The notes: a model not told the origin generated them from the letters alone. Positions 24,699 to 34,405 are shown, counted from the stretch's first letter. The stretch: DNA of 64,000 bases from Daejeonia sp002484105 (GCF_051175565.1 NZ_CP195105.1:1-64000); one strand, 5' to 3'. Made by a program: numbers and translations.

Positions 24699-26173
24699 AA
24701 TTAAGTTTATTATTAACCCTGTCTTTACCGATAGCAATCTATGCACAAGACACTGTATCTGTAAAGGATTCTGAAACGTATCCCAATACTTTCTCCTCAG
24801 GATCAGCGAATGTTCAAAGATTTGACAATTCGGCCAGAAGATTTAATGACTGGGCTATTTCCATTGGTGGTGGTACTGCATTTATGACGCATGCCGACCT
24901 TACATCCTTCTATGACAGCAAAGTTAACTGGGGATGGAATGCTTATGCAAGCCTGGACAAACAGATTACCCACACTTTTGGTCTGAGTCTGCAATATCAG
25001 ATGGGTAAGACCAACCAGAAAGGAAAACTTCCGGGTGAAGCCGGAGAAAAAGCAGGTGTAGCAGATGCATGGACCAAATATCATCAGATATCACTCCTTG
25101 CCGATGTCAATTTCTCCAACCTGCTGAGAAGAGTAGACAACCATTCCCCTTACCGCTGGGCACTCCACGGATATGCAGGAATTGGATTCATGTCATACAA
25201 TACCCTACTCCTTGATAATGATACTTCAAGATGGAATACCAATCCGCCAAGAGTACCGATTGAAATTGATCAGAAACTTGGTATTGCATCCTTTTTCTAT
25301 CAGGCAGGCATCGGTCTGAAATATAAAGTTTCAAGACTTGTCGATGTAGAGGCCAGAGCAATGTATATCATCAGCGGTGATGAGGAATTCGACGGTGGAG
25401 GCTGGACAAGAAACGGTGCTCCCTATTATAACCTTATCAACGACAACCGCTCTGACAATATGCTGACGGTAAATCTCGGACTAAGTTTCAAACTGGGAAA
25501 ACACCTTTCGCATTTGGCTTGGCATGATCCCCTTCAGGAAGCATACTACAGAACAAGCGTTCTGGAAAACACACCCGATGAACTTGTGGTATGTGAAAGT
25601 GGAGATAAAGACAACGACGGCGTTTGCGACGATTGGGACAGACAGCTTGACACTCCTGCAGGAGCAAGAGTTGACGGCGCCGGTGTTGCACTCGACCTCG
25701 ATCTTGATGGTGTGATTGATCTTTATGACAAATGTGTAACCGTTCCAGGTCCTGTTGAAAACCAGGGATGCCCGACAGCACAGGCACCCGCCAGCAATCA
25801 GACAGCAGTAGAAAGTATTAATAAATATTTTGAAGGAATCGAATTTGAACTGAACAGTGATGTCATCAGAAAGCAGTCTTATGACAAACTCAATCAGGCT
25901 GCCGATGTCATCAGGACACTCGACAGCAATAGCAAATTCCTGGTTATTGGTGCTACCGACACCAGAGGTTCTGATGCATACAACCTGAAACTCTCTCAAA
26001 AGAGAGCCGATGCTGTAGTAAAATATTTAACAGGAAAAGGTGTAAATGCCTCTATGCTTACAGCAGAAGGAAGAGGTAAAAATGACCTTAAATATCCTGA
26101 ATGTAACCCGGCAACAAAATGCCCGGAATGGAAAAACGAAGCCAATCGCAGAGTGTATTTCCAGGAAAAATAA
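24695..26173 (+). CDS. OmpA family outer membrane protein, paralog 1
   Basis: 492 aa. Signal peptide (1-18, cut after IYAQ), an N-terminal beta-barrel-like region (to about 280), a calcium-binding thrombospondin type 3-like linker (DNDGVCDDWDRQLDTPAG, then DLDLDGVIDLYDKC), and a C-terminal OmpA domain with peptidoglycan-binding GATDTRGSDAYN...LSQKRAD. It probably tethers the outer membrane to peptidoglycan. The ATG overlaps the folK stop by 4 bp. A paralog follows 29 bp later, likely co-transcribed. Confidence 0.9.
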   Translation: MKLSLLLTLSLPIAIYAQDTVSVKDSETYPNTFSSGSANVQRFDNSARRFNDWAISIGGGTAFMTHADLTSFYDSKVNWGWNAYASLDKQITHTFGLSLQYQMGKTNQKGKLPGEAGEKAGVADAWTKYHQISLLADVNFSNLLRRVDNHSPYRWALHGYAGIGFMSYNTLLLDNDTSRWNTNPPRVPIEIDQKLGIASFFYQAGIGLKYKVSRLVDVEARAMYIISGDEEFDGGGWTRNGAPYYNLINDNRSDNMLTVNLGLSFKLGKHLSHLAWHDPLQEAYYRTSVLENTPDELVVCESGDKDNDGVCDDWDRQLDTPAGARVDGAGVALDLDLDGVIDLYDKCVTVPGPVENQGCPTAQAPASNQTAVESINKYFEGIEFELNSDVIRKQSYDKLNQAADVIRTLDSNSKFLVIGATDTRGSDAYNLKLSQKRADAVVKYLTGKGVNASMLTAEGRGKNDLKYPECNPATKCPEWKNEANRRVYFQEK

Positions 26174-26202
26174 CCTAATCCGTAACTTAAAAATTCAAAT
26201 AT

Positions 26203-27681
26203 ATGAAACTAAATTTAGCCAGTGTAGCGTTAGCAGCTCTATCTCTGCCGGCTGTAGTCTATGCGCAGGATTCACTTGCCGTAGCTACCCAGAACGGGTA
26301 TCCCAATACCTTTTCTTCCGGCTCAGCTAATGTTTCACCATTCACTCAGGAATCAAAAAGATTTAATGACTGGTCGATATCAGTTGGAGGTGGTGTGCCA
26401 CTGATGCAGTCTGCAGACTTGACCTCGATTAAAGACGGTAATGGTAAGAATCTCTTCGGATATTCTGCTTACGTCAGTATTGACAAAGCCATTACCCATG
26501 CTTTCGGACTGAAACTGCAGTACGACAGAGGAGAAACAAGACAGGGATTCTTTAATACAAAAGATGCAGTCCCTGCCGCTACAACTGTAACAGGATACAA
26601 TCAGGTCGCTGGGCGTACCCAGTATGATGCAATATCCATCCTTGGAGATGTTAACTTCTCCAATCTTCTGAGAAGGGTAGACAACCACTCTCCTTTCAGA
26701 TGGGCGATCCATGGATATGCAGGCATCGGAACACTTGCCTACAGAGCATATCAGAAAAGTGCAGCACTTGGTGGCAATCAGGAACTGATGACAGAGAAAA
26801 AGCCGTTTAAATTCAATTCATTATTCGGACAGGCTGGTGCTGGTGTCAAATATAAAGTTTCCAGAAGAATCGATATCGAAGGACGACTGATGTATGTTGT
26901 AACTGGAGATGACGAATTTGATGGAGGAGGTGCTCAATACAGCAGTGTAAACCAGAGAGAAGAACAGGTTTCTGACAATTTCTTCAATGCTACACTCGGT
27001 ATTACTCTGAAACTTGGCAAACATCAGTCTCATCTGTTCTGGCACGATCCGCTTCAGGAAATCTATTACAAACTGGACGTTCTTGCCAACAAAAATCAGG
27101 ATGTTGAAGTCTGCAAATCTGGAGATGCCGACAATGACGGTGTTTGCGATGATTGGGACAGACAGCTCGACACCCCTGCCGGTGCAAGAGTTGACGGTGC
27201 CGGTGTCGCCCTTGATGCGGATCTTGACGGCGTGATAGATCTGTATGACAAATGTGTAACGGTTCCCGGACCAGTAGAAAACCAGGGATGCCCGACAGGA
27301 GCAACCAATGGTTCCGGCGTGGTTACTGACCAAACCCGCACTCTTGAAGGTATTGAATTTGATTTCGATTCTGATAAAATCCTTCCTTCCAACACTCCTA
27401 TTCTTAACAATGCAGTTAACTACATTAACTCCTCTACAGGAACGTACCGTGTAATTGGAGGAACCGATACCAAAGGTTCTGACGCTTACAACCAGCGACT
27501 TTCTGAAAGAAGAGCCAACAATGTCAAAAATTATCTGATTCAGAACGGTGTTGATGCCTCCAGACTTGAAGCAGTAGGAAAAGGTGAAAAAGACCTTAAA
27601 TATCCAGAATGTAACCCTGCTACGAAATGTCCTGAATGGAAAAACAGAGCAAACAGAAGGGTTTACTTTGAAGCAAAATAA
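26203..27681 (+). CDS. OmpA family outer membrane protein, paralog 2
   Basis: 492 aa, the same architecture and exactly the same length as paralog 1: signal peptide (cut near VYAQ), barrel-like region, TSP3-like linker (identical DNDGVCDDWDRQLDTPAG), and OmpA domain (GGTDTKGSDAYNQRLSERRA) ending in KYPECNPATKCPEWKN. The linker and C-terminus are much more conserved between the copies than the barrel, suggesting divergent surface loops. A strong terminator follows. Confidence 0.9.
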   Translation: MKLNLASVALAALSLPAVVYAQDSLAVATQNGYPNTFSSGSANVSPFTQESKRFNDWSISVGGGVPLMQSADLTSIKDGNGKNLFGYSAYVSIDKAITHAFGLKLQYDRGETRQGFFNTKDAVPAATTVTGYNQVAGRTQYDAISILGDVNFSNLLRRVDNHSPFRWAIHGYAGIGTLAYRAYQKSAALGGNQELMTEKKPFKFNSLFGQAGAGVKYKVSRRIDIEGRLMYVVTGDDEFDGGGAQYSSVNQREEQVSDNFFNATLGITLKLGKHQSHLFWHDPLQEIYYKLDVLANKNQDVEVCKSGDADNDGVCDDWDRQLDTPAGARVDGAGVALDADLDGVIDLYDKCVTVPGPVENQGCPTGATNGSGVVTDQTRTLEGIEFDFDSDKILPSNTPILNNAVNYINSSTGTYRVIGGTDTKGSDAYNQRLSERRANNVKNYLIQNGVDASRLEAVGKGEKDLKYPECNPATKCPEWKNRANRRVYFEAK

Positions 27682-27703
27682 GCAAAGAAAACTTATTGAT
27701 ACT

Positions 27704-27734
27704 GAAACCACGTTTTGCGACGTGGTTTCTTTTA
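27704..27734 (+). terminator. Terminator after the OmpA pair
   Basis: GAAACCACGT and ACGTGGTTTC form a perfect 10-bp stem with a 6-nt loop followed by TTTTATT. Confidence 0.88.
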
Positions 27735-27757
27735 TTATAAATCCTTAATTTTACAGT

Positions 27758-29659
27758 ATGATTCTACAGGATAATTTCGGACAGCTGAAACAGGAGGTAC
27801 TCCAGCAATATTGGGGATACAGCCACTTCCGTGATTTGCAAGAAGAAATTATCAACAGTATTATTTATGGACATGATACCGTTTGCCTGCTTCCCACAGG
27901 TGGCGGAAAATCCCTCTGCTACCAGCTTCCGGCTGTCATTACAGAGGGGCTTTGTATTGTTATTTCTCCTCTGCTTGCTTTGATGAAGGAACAGGTACAT
28001 ACCCTCAAAAAAAGGGGAATAGAGGCTGAATATCTCTCTTCTGACATTGAAGAAACTGAAGAGGACAGCATCTATATACGCTGCAAAGAAGGCCTTACAA
28101 AACTGCTGTATATCTCTCCGGAAAGGCTTTTAAACAAAAAATTCCTTTACAACTATCCGGAAATGCAGATTTCCTTTATCGCAGTAGATGAAGCTCACTG
28201 TATTTCGGAATGGGGGCAGGACTTCAGGCCAAGTTATCAGAATATCAGAGTTTTCCGTGAGCAGTTTGTCAATATACCATGTATGGCGCTTACGGCAACT
28301 GCAACCCCAAAAGTACTGGATGAAATCTGCGAAAAACTCAACCTCAAACATCCGAAGATTTTCAGGAAAGGTTTTGCACGAAACAACATTAGGATCAATA
28401 TGATTGAAATTTCAGACAAATATGAAAAGATTTATCAATATCTGAAAATCAATCAGCAATCCGGTATCATCTATACCAACCGGAGAAAAGAGGCAGAAAG
28501 TCTTGCCTATTTTCTAAAATCAAAAGGAATTGGCAATGTAGATGATTATCATGCAGGAATGTCCGTGTCTGACAAACGTAAAAAACAGGCATGGTGGCAA
28601 AACAGCGACAGAAACGTACTGATCAGCACCAATGCTTTCGGTATGGGTATCGATAAGGCCAATGTCCATTTTGTAATCCATTTCAACCCACCGGGATCCA
28701 TTGAAAATTATTATCAGGAAATAGGACGTGCCGGAAGAGATGGAGAAACAAGCTATGCCTTCCTTCTCTGGAATGAACAGGATTTGTTGCATACGGACGA
28801 TATCCTGAAAAGACAGTTGCCCAGCCAAAAAGAATACGACAAAATAATACTCTATCTGTACTCTCTTTTCCAGATTGCTGATCATGAATTCTTCGAAAGC
28901 GAAGTAGCTTTCCGCACAGACCGACTGGAGAAACTTACTGGATGCAATATTTCTAAAATAAAAGCGGTGCTGGAATTCCTTAATCATCAGGAAATAATCT
29001 ATCTGAGGAAAAACGCCGCACCTTCTGCTGTTGAATTAAAAATCCCCTATACTGAATTTGAGAGTCTTGCGCCTGCCGATGCTTATTTTCTAGAGCTCTT
29101 GCAGAGAAACCTTGTGGGGCTCACATCCGGTAAAACGCGCTTTAATGAAAGGTCGGCCGCCGAGAAAATGGGCACTCAACCCACTTTCCTCAAATCCCGT
29201 CTTAAAGAGATGCAGGCCAAGGGATATCTTGACTATATTGATGGTTCCCTGTCTTCCATCAGATTTCTGAAACCTCGGAATGACTTGATGCTGAGAAACC
29301 AATACTGGAAACTTTTCAGGAAAATTCAGGAAAATAAAATCCGGAAATGGAATGAAATGAAGTACTTTATTAAAGAAAATTCCTACTGCAAAATGAATCT
29401 TATTCTTCATTATTTTGGAGAAAAACCTGATGAAAGTTGCCATCACTGCAGTGTTTGTGAAGCCAAAGAAAAAAAGACTTCATCGCGGGACGGTTTTTCC
29501 AGAATTCTGGAAGCACTGCAAAAAAGACCTGCCACACTGGACGAAATATGCATCATGACACAAAATCACCAAAAGGAAGAAGTGCTCGAAAAACTCATCC
29601 TGCTGCTTGACAGTGGAAAAATAAAAATGTTGAACTATCAAACCTATACCCTCGCATAA
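27758..29659 (+). CDS. recQ: RecQ-family ATP-dependent DNA helicase
   Basis: 3'-5' DNA helicase in recombination repair. 633 aa. Motif I TGGGKSLCYQLP, II DEAHCISEWGQDFRPSY, III LTATAT, and VI QEIGRAGRDG are all visible. A C-terminal zinc-binding region has CHHCSVCEAKEK. No HRDC domain is evident, matching the shorter RecQ forms of Bacteroidota. It abuts fmt (1 bp gap), so the two are co-transcribed. Confidence 0.93.
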   Translation: MILQDNFGQLKQEVLQQYWGYSHFRDLQEEIINSIIYGHDTVCLLPTGGGKSLCYQLPAVITEGLCIVISPLLALMKEQVHTLKKRGIEAEYLSSDIEETEEDSIYIRCKEGLTKLLYISPERLLNKKFLYNYPEMQISFIAVDEAHCISEWGQDFRPSYQNIRVFREQFVNIPCMALTATATPKVLDEICEKLNLKHPKIFRKGFARNNIRINMIEISDKYEKIYQYLKINQQSGIIYTNRRKEAESLAYFLKSKGIGNVDDYHAGMSVSDKRKKQAWWQNSDRNVLISTNAFGMGIDKANVHFVIHFNPPGSIENYYQEIGRAGRDGETSYAFLLWNEQDLLHTDDILKRQLPSQKEYDKIILYLYSLFQIADHEFFESEVAFRTDRLEKLTGCNISKIKAVLEFLNHQEIIYLRKNAAPSAVELKIPYTEFESLAPADAYFLELLQRNLVGLTSGKTRFNERSAAEKMGTQPTFLKSRLKEMQAKGYLDYIDGSLSSIRFLKPRNDLMLRNQYWKLFRKIQENKIRKWNEMKYFIKENSYCKMNLILHYFGEKPDESCHHCSVCEAKEKKTSSRDGFSRILEALQKRPATLDEICIMTQNHQKEEVLEKLILLLDSGKIKMLNYQTYTLA

Positions 29660-29660
29660 A

Positions 29661-30605
29661 ATGAAACCGTTAAAAATCGTATTTTTCGGAACCCCGGAAT
29701 TTGCTGCAGCTTCGTTGGAAGCCATATACCAATCGCATCACCAAGTCGCCGGTGTAGTCACAGTTGCAGATAAAGCCAGTGGCCGCGGACAAAAACTACA
29801 TGAATCTGCGGTAAAGAAATTTGCCTCAGCACATCATATTCCTGTCTTTCAACCGGAGAAACTCCGCAATCCTGAATTTCTTGAACAGATAAAAGCTTTG
29901 GATGCAGATGTATTCGTTGTAGTAGCCTTCCGCATGATGCCGAAAGTACTTTTTGAGATGCCGAAACTGGGCACATTCAACCTTCACGCTTCCCTTCTTC
30001 CGGATTACCGCGGTGCTGCTCCTATTAATTTTGCCATTATTAATGGGGAGAAAAAAACGGGTGTTACCACTTTTTTCATTAACGAAAAAATCGACGAAGG
30101 ACACATCTTGCTGCAGGAAGATCTTGAGATTGGGGATGATGAAAATGCCGGAAGCCTGCACGACAGGCTTATGGAACTCGGAGCACGGCTTGTTGTGGAA
30201 ACCCTCGACGGACTGGCTGAAAAATCCATCACCGGGAAACCACAACCACTTACCGACCATCCTAAAAATGCCTTCAAGATTTTTAAGGAAGATACGTGCA
30301 TTGACTGGCATAAGACGAGTAAGGAAATTCATAATTTTGTCCGGGGAATGTCGCCTTATCCATGTGCTTTTACGGTACTGGAGATCAACGGAGAAAAGAA
30401 AAACCTCAAAATATTCAGTGGCCATTCTGATACCGGTAAACAGGGAATACCCGGCACACTATCCATCAGCAGACAAGGTTTAGGAATATACACAAAAGAC
30501 GGTATGTATTTGCCTGAAGAAGTACAGCTTGAAGGGAAGAAAAGAATGTCTGTAACTGATTTTCTGAATGGTTTTCAGACTTTTGACCAAATAAAACTGG
30601 CGTAG
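29661..30605 (+). CDS. fmt: Methionyl-tRNA formyltransferase
   Basis: Formylates initiator Met-tRNA with 10-formyl-THF. 314 aa. N-terminal FFGTPEFAA, the folate-binding/catalytic segment NLHASLLPDYRGAAPI, and a C-terminal tRNA-binding domain. It starts 1 bp after the recQ stop. The 3' end (ACTGGCG) pairs with CGCCAGT at 30615-30621, a possible weak terminator. Confidence 0.96.
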   Translation: MKPLKIVFFGTPEFAAASLEAIYQSHHQVAGVVTVADKASGRGQKLHESAVKKFASAHHIPVFQPEKLRNPEFLEQIKALDADVFVVVAFRMMPKVLFEMPKLGTFNLHASLLPDYRGAAPINFAIINGEKKTGVTTFFINEKIDEGHILLQEDLEIGDDENAGSLHDRLMELGARLVVETLDGLAEKSITGKPQPLTDHPKNAFKIFKEDTCIDWHKTSKEIHNFVRGMSPYPCAFTVLEINGEKKNLKIFSGHSDTGKQGIPGTLSISRQGLGIYTKDGMYLPEEVQLEGKKRMSVTDFLNGFQTFDQIKLA

Positions 30606-30650
30606 AAAAAATCCCGCCAGTCTGTCATCATTATTTGTGTTTAAAAGTTA

Positions 30651-31373
30651 TTACTCTGTAGGGTATTTTGCGATAGTGGCGACAAGCCTGTTGGTTGCAA
30701 CGGACTCCGGACCACGTCCAAACAGATTAAGTTTGGAGGTTTCATTAGATCCAAATCCTGCATTTTCTATGCTTACTTTATAATAATATGTTTTATTAGC
30801 TGAACCAGAGTTTCTTACTGTAAATTCACCAATCATCATAGTATGTGTTGCAGGTCCTGTAATTTCTTTACTGATGAGCGGGCGATCCTGAATATCGCCT
30901 GAAGATGCTGTATAATCTTCTGTAGTGGCTGAATTAAATAGAGAACTCCTTACCCAAACGGCCTTATTTTTAGACATTGCCGTTCCGTCATTCATCGTAA
31001 CATTGACATCCATTGCAAAAGATACAATCCACGTTCCCGGTGGAAGGGTTATAGAAGTTCCGGTAGCGTAGGCACTGGAAATTCCAGAACCTGTTCTTGT
31101 AACATTAGTGCCAGTTCCATACGTTGCAGTAATAGCGTTGTTAACAGGCAATGCAACATTGCGCCATGTTGCTGTACCGTTGGCATCAGAAGTCAGAATT
31201 TTGTTCGCAGCAGCTGCAGGATTAGTTGTACTGACTGCTGGTTCGAACCTCATTGTCCCTTTTACATGAAGCGTTTCTTTCGGGTTGTCCGTATTGATAC
31301 CAACATTCATATTCTGGGCGAAAGCCAGTTTGCTGGTAAATATAAGAAATGAGAGATATATCAGTTTTTTCAT
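30651..31373 (-). CDS. Secreted protein of unknown function, GINxxxPxxTLHVKG family, copy 3
   Basis: 240 aa from the ATG at 31373 (signal peptide follows: LIYLSFLIFTSKLAFAQ); the longer open frame upstream of it is not used. After the signal comes MNVGINTDNPKETLHVKGTMRF, the head motif shared with the next two genes and common in Bacteroidota surface and tail-fibre-like proteins. The rest is beta-rich with Ser/Thr/Ala/Asn stretches. No sorting domain is visible. Function unknown; third of a tandem set. Confidence 0.7.
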   Translation of the reverse strand: MKKLIYLSFLIFTSKLAFAQNMNVGINTDNPKETLHVKGTMRFEPAVSTTNPAAAANKILTSDANGTATWRNVALPVNNAITATYGTGTNVTRTGSGISSAYATGTSITLPPGTWIVSFAMDVNVTMNDGTAMSKNKAVWVRSSLFNSATTEDYTASSGDIQDRPLISKEITGPATHTMMIGEFTVRNSGSANKTYYYKVSIENAGFGSNETSKLNLFGRGPESVATNRLVATIAKYPTE

Positions 31374-31386
31374 TGTGTTTGTGTTT

Positions 31387-32094
31387 TTAGTGAATAAGAG
31401 GCAGAGCATAAAGGATATTCTGAGATTCTCCTCTTCCTCCAAAATTGGTGAGTGTACATTCTGTACCGCTAGCGTTACTTCCCAGTTTTTGTTTTTTTAC
31501 CAATATCCGATATGTCTTAAGATCACCCGTATTATTGATGACAATACTACCTGCAAGCATTCCTTTATTCATTGGGAGATTGAATGTTCCTTCGTATATG
31601 CCTGCGGAAGAATTCTGAGTAGTATAAGCATTCCCTTCAATATCATTTGTTGGCGACAATTCTCCACTTTTTGCGATGGTAGCATTTACCGTATAAGCGG
31701 TATTATCTAAACTTGAGCTGTAAGACTTATTGCATTTTAACAGAAAATTGGCGACTACTACCCACCGTCCGTTCGGAATATCAAATACAATATTGGATGC
31801 GGCCCATGCAGAACCATCGTCAGACAAATCAATTCCTGTCGCAGGCAATGCAATCGTAAAAGCTGTTTTGAATGAATCAGTAGCCACCTTTTTAAAAGTC
31901 CCTTTATCATCAGCAGACTTTATAACATAGTTACCGTAATCTGTGTTTGTTCCGTCTTCGAGACGCATGATAAATTCATTTTCAGATTTGACATGCAGGG
32001 TTGCCTGCGGATCGGTTGTACCAATCCCTACATTGCCGGTTTGTGCCTGTGACAAAGCAGGAATCAGTAATATAGAAATTACTAATTTTTTCAT
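31387..32094 (-). CDS. Secreted protein of unknown function, GINxxxPxxTLHVKG family, copy 2
   Basis: 235 aa. Signal peptide MKKLVISILLIPALSQAQ, then NVGIGTTDPQATLHVKSE, followed by a beta-rich domain. The C-terminal part contains GSIVINNTGDLKTYRILVKK, which lines up with GGVVINNTQESKTYYLWVF in copy 1. It is spaced 13 bp from copy 3 and 18 bp from copy 1, so the three form an operon. Function unknown. Confidence 0.72.
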   Translation of the reverse strand: MKKLVISILLIPALSQAQTGNVGIGTTDPQATLHVKSENEFIMRLEDGTNTDYGNYVIKSADDKGTFKKVATDSFKTAFTIALPATGIDLSDDGSAWAASNIVFDIPNGRWVVVANFLLKCNKSYSSSLDNTAYTVNATIAKSGELSPTNDIEGNAYTTQNSSAGIYEGTFNLPMNKGMLAGSIVINNTGDLKTYRILVKKQKLGSNASGTECTLTNFGGRGESQNILYALPLIH

Positions 32095-32112
32095 GGATAT
32101 GTGTTTTTTGTG

Positions 32113-32769
32113 TTATTCGAAAGGGATAGCGTAAATCTTGTCTTCATACCAGCCATCTGCACCGAGTGTATTGGAGTACATATCCGATGCAGTGCTTGGG
32201 AATGTTTCATGGAACACCCACAGATAATACGTTTTGCTTTCCTGTGTATTATTGATGACAACCCCTCCCACTACCATTCCGTAAGGGGCAGGATACTTCA
32301 CCCCTCCACTAAAATATTTGGAAGAATTAACGAGATAATCGCTGGTGGGTGAGCTGTTTGTCTTCGAGTCAGATAAGTAGGCATTTACCCAAAAACCCCG
32401 CCCTTGCGAATAATTTTTAATCTGCGGAATGAGAAGGTTAAGTTTTACAATCCACCTTCCCGTTGGAAGTGTAATTTTAAAACCCGCATATTTCGGGGTG
32501 GTGGAAGTATCAATACCAGCAGTTCCCGCATCGGTTTTATCTCCTCTTACAGGTTCAACAAGAAAGAGTTTTTTCCATTTCATTGATCCGTCTTTGAAGA
32601 CGCGCAGTACTGCATTGTCCGATTTGGATGGATTGTCGAGACGAAGTGTCCCTTTTACATGAAGTGTCGCTTGGGGATTTGGTTCATTAATACCGACATT
32701 ACCGCTATAGTTGGTTTGTCCATATGCGATAACCCCGGGCATCAGAAGCGCCAGATAGAGTTTTTTCAT
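32113..32769 (-). CDS. Secreted protein of unknown function, GINxxxPxxTLHVKG family, copy 1
   Basis: 218 aa, first gene of the tandem set. Signal peptide MKKLYLALLMPGVIAYGQ, then NVGINEPNPQATLHVKGTL. It carries the INNTQESKTYYLWVF segment matching copy 2 and ends in aromatic/acidic residues (GWYEDKIYAIPFE), a tail resembling the ends of the other two. The region upstream (32770-32957) is AT-rich without a clear TAnnTTTG box. Function unknown. Confidence 0.72.
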   Translation of the reverse strand: MKKLYLALLMPGVIAYGQTNYSGNVGINEPNPQATLHVKGTLRLDNPSKSDNAVLRVFKDGSMKWKKLFLVEPVRGDKTDAGTAGIDTSTTPKYAGFKITLPTGRWIVKLNLLIPQIKNYSQGRGFWVNAYLSDSKTNSSPTSDYLVNSSKYFSGGVKYPAPYGMVVGGVVINNTQESKTYYLWVFHETFPSTASDMYSNTLGADGWYEDKIYAIPFE

Positions 32770-32957
32770 GGTTATGTTGGTTATTAGTTATAAAGTTTTT
32801 AAGGTCAATAATTTTTTTATATCATTATAGAGAGTGTGTTTTTAAATATTTTTTCGCTTGCAATTTAGCATTTTTTTTTCAATTTAAAATAAAAATGAAT
32901 TATTCCAGTTCAATAATATTGGCTGACAGCCTGTAAATGCGCTTTAATAAAGGAAAC

Positions 32958-34079
32958 TCAAAGTTGCACCATTTCGGTAACTTCTACGCCATAACCACCA
33001 AGCAGAGGCTTATTTGATATGTTTTGGCTGATTACCTTGAAGCGGTTAATCCCAAGTTTCTTCAAAATCTGGGTACCAATACCGTATTCCATAAAATTGG
33101 CCGCAATGGTAGGACGCTTCTCATTCCCGTCCTGGTAGTCATTAAACTGCTGCAACTTGCGAAGGGTGTTTTCTGCATTTGATACATTGTTAATGAAAAT
33201 CAAGGCTCCCTTGCCTTCATTGTTGATCATTTCAGTAATTTTCTGCAGCAGAGGTTTTTCACCATTGATCAGCCTTGAGAGCACATCAAAATAGGAACGC
33301 GAGCTCTGAACCCGCACCAGTACAGATTCGTCTGGTTGCCAATTTCCCTTTGTCAGCGCAAAGTGGATCTGATCTGTATATTTTTCCTGGAAAACATGAA
33401 AGTCAAAATCTCCGTAGAAAGTTCTCACTTTTCTTTCCTCAATCTTATTAATCAGATCGCCTCTTTTCAGCTCATAATCGATAAGAGCTTCTATGGAAAC
33501 AATTTTAACATCGAGTTTTTTTGCCAGTTCGACAAGTTGTGGAAGCCTTGCCATGGTACCATCGTCATTCATAATCTCGCAGATTACGCCTCCTTCCTTT
33601 AATCCTGCCAGTCTGGTAAGATCTATGGCAGCTTCGGTATGCCCGGCACGCTTCAGAACACCACCGGATTTTGCACGGAGCGGGAAAATATGTCCTGGAC
33701 GCATCAAATCGGTGGGTTTGGTATGATCATCCATTAATGCCAGAATAGTCCGCGCACGGTCGCCAGCAGAAATACCAGTAGATACACCATGTCCCAGTAA
33801 ATCTACCGAAACGGTAAAAGCAGTTTCTTTGGGATCTGTACTACGGCTTACCATCACGTCTAACCCAAGTTCGTCACACCTTTTTTCGGGCAGTGGCGTA
33901 CAGATGAGCCCACGACCATAAAGAGACATAAAATTAATAACTTCCGGTGTTACCAGTTCGGCAGCAGAAAGAAAATCGCCTTCATTTTCTCTGTTTTCGT
34001 CATCAACAACGATAATTATTTTCCCGTTCTTGAGGTCTTCAATCGCTTCAGGAATGGTATTGAGTTTAATGTCAGACAT
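32958..34079 (-). CDS. ribB: 3,4-dihydroxy-2-butanone 4-phosphate synthase with degenerate GTP cyclohydrolase II domain
   Basis: Riboflavin biosynthesis. 373 aa from ATG 34079 (MSDIKLNTI); an upstream in-frame extension lacks support. The N-terminal RibB domain is intact: DDENRENEGDF, HGVSTGISAGDRA, GHTEAAIDL and GVICEIMNDDG. The C-terminal half has GTP cyclohydrolase II fold remnants but lacks the zinc-binding cysteines (no C-x10-CxC), and reads VRVQSSRSYFDVLSRL where the zinc loop should be. It likely makes only the RibB product, so a separate RibA is needed. A tRNA-Cys lies beyond its start on the opposite strand. Confidence 0.9.
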   Translation of the reverse strand: MSDIKLNTIPEAIEDLKNGKIIIVVDDENRENEGDFLSAAELVTPEVINFMSLYGRGLICTPLPEKRCDELGLDVMVSRSTDPKETAFTVSVDLLGHGVSTGISAGDRARTILALMDDHTKPTDLMRPGHIFPLRAKSGGVLKRAGHTEAAIDLTRLAGLKEGGVICEIMNDDGTMARLPQLVELAKKLDVKIVSIEALIDYELKRGDLINKIEERKVRTFYGDFDFHVFQEKYTDQIHFALTKGNWQPDESVLVRVQSSRSYFDVLSRLINGEKPLLQKITEMINNEGKGALIFINNVSNAENTLRKLQQFNDYQDGNEKRPTIAANFMEYGIGTQILKKLGINRFKVISQNISNKPLLGGYGVEVTEMVQL

Positions 34080-34186
34080 TATAAAGGATGTTTTTTTGGT
34101 TCCCGCAAAGATAACAAATCGTATGATAAACCCGGATTTTTTCAAGAATAAATAGAAAGTCTATTTTGAAGATTAAAAAAAATTAT

Positions 34187-34194
34187 TAAATTTG
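34187..34194 (+). promoter_or_regulatory. tRNA-Cys promoter -7 box
   Basis: TAAATTTG matches TAnnTTTG and lies 16 bases before the tRNA 5' end. Confidence 0.6.
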
Positions 34195-34210
34195 CAGACC
34201 ACAAAGAAAT

Positions 34211-34281
34211 GGTACTTTGGCCGAGTGGTTAGGCAGTGGTCTGCAACACCATCTACAGCGGTTCGAATCCGCTAGGTACCT
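34211..34281 (+). tRNA. tRNA-Cys (GCA)
   Basis: 71-nt cloverleaf. Acceptor GGTACTT pairs with AGGTACC. The anticodon loop CTGCAAC gives GCA, and the T-loop is GGTTCGAATCC. CCA is not encoded. It stands alone with its own promoter and terminator, at the left edge of an accessory patch. Confidence 0.93.
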
Positions 34282-34287
34282 CATTAT

Positions 34288-34329
34288 AAAACCCTAATTC
34301 ATTTATTTACAATGTTTTAGGGTTTTTTG
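34288..34329 (+). terminator. tRNA-Cys terminator
   Basis: AAAACCCTAA (34288-34297) and TTAGGGTTTT (34317-34326) form a perfect 10-bp stem with a 19-nt loop, followed by further T residues. Confidence 0.7.
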
Positions 34330-34405
34330 TTTCGTGAATTTTCCAATATTTTTCTGATAATTTCAAAATTTGTGTTTTAATTTGCGCTTTGACTTGCAAA
34401 AAATC

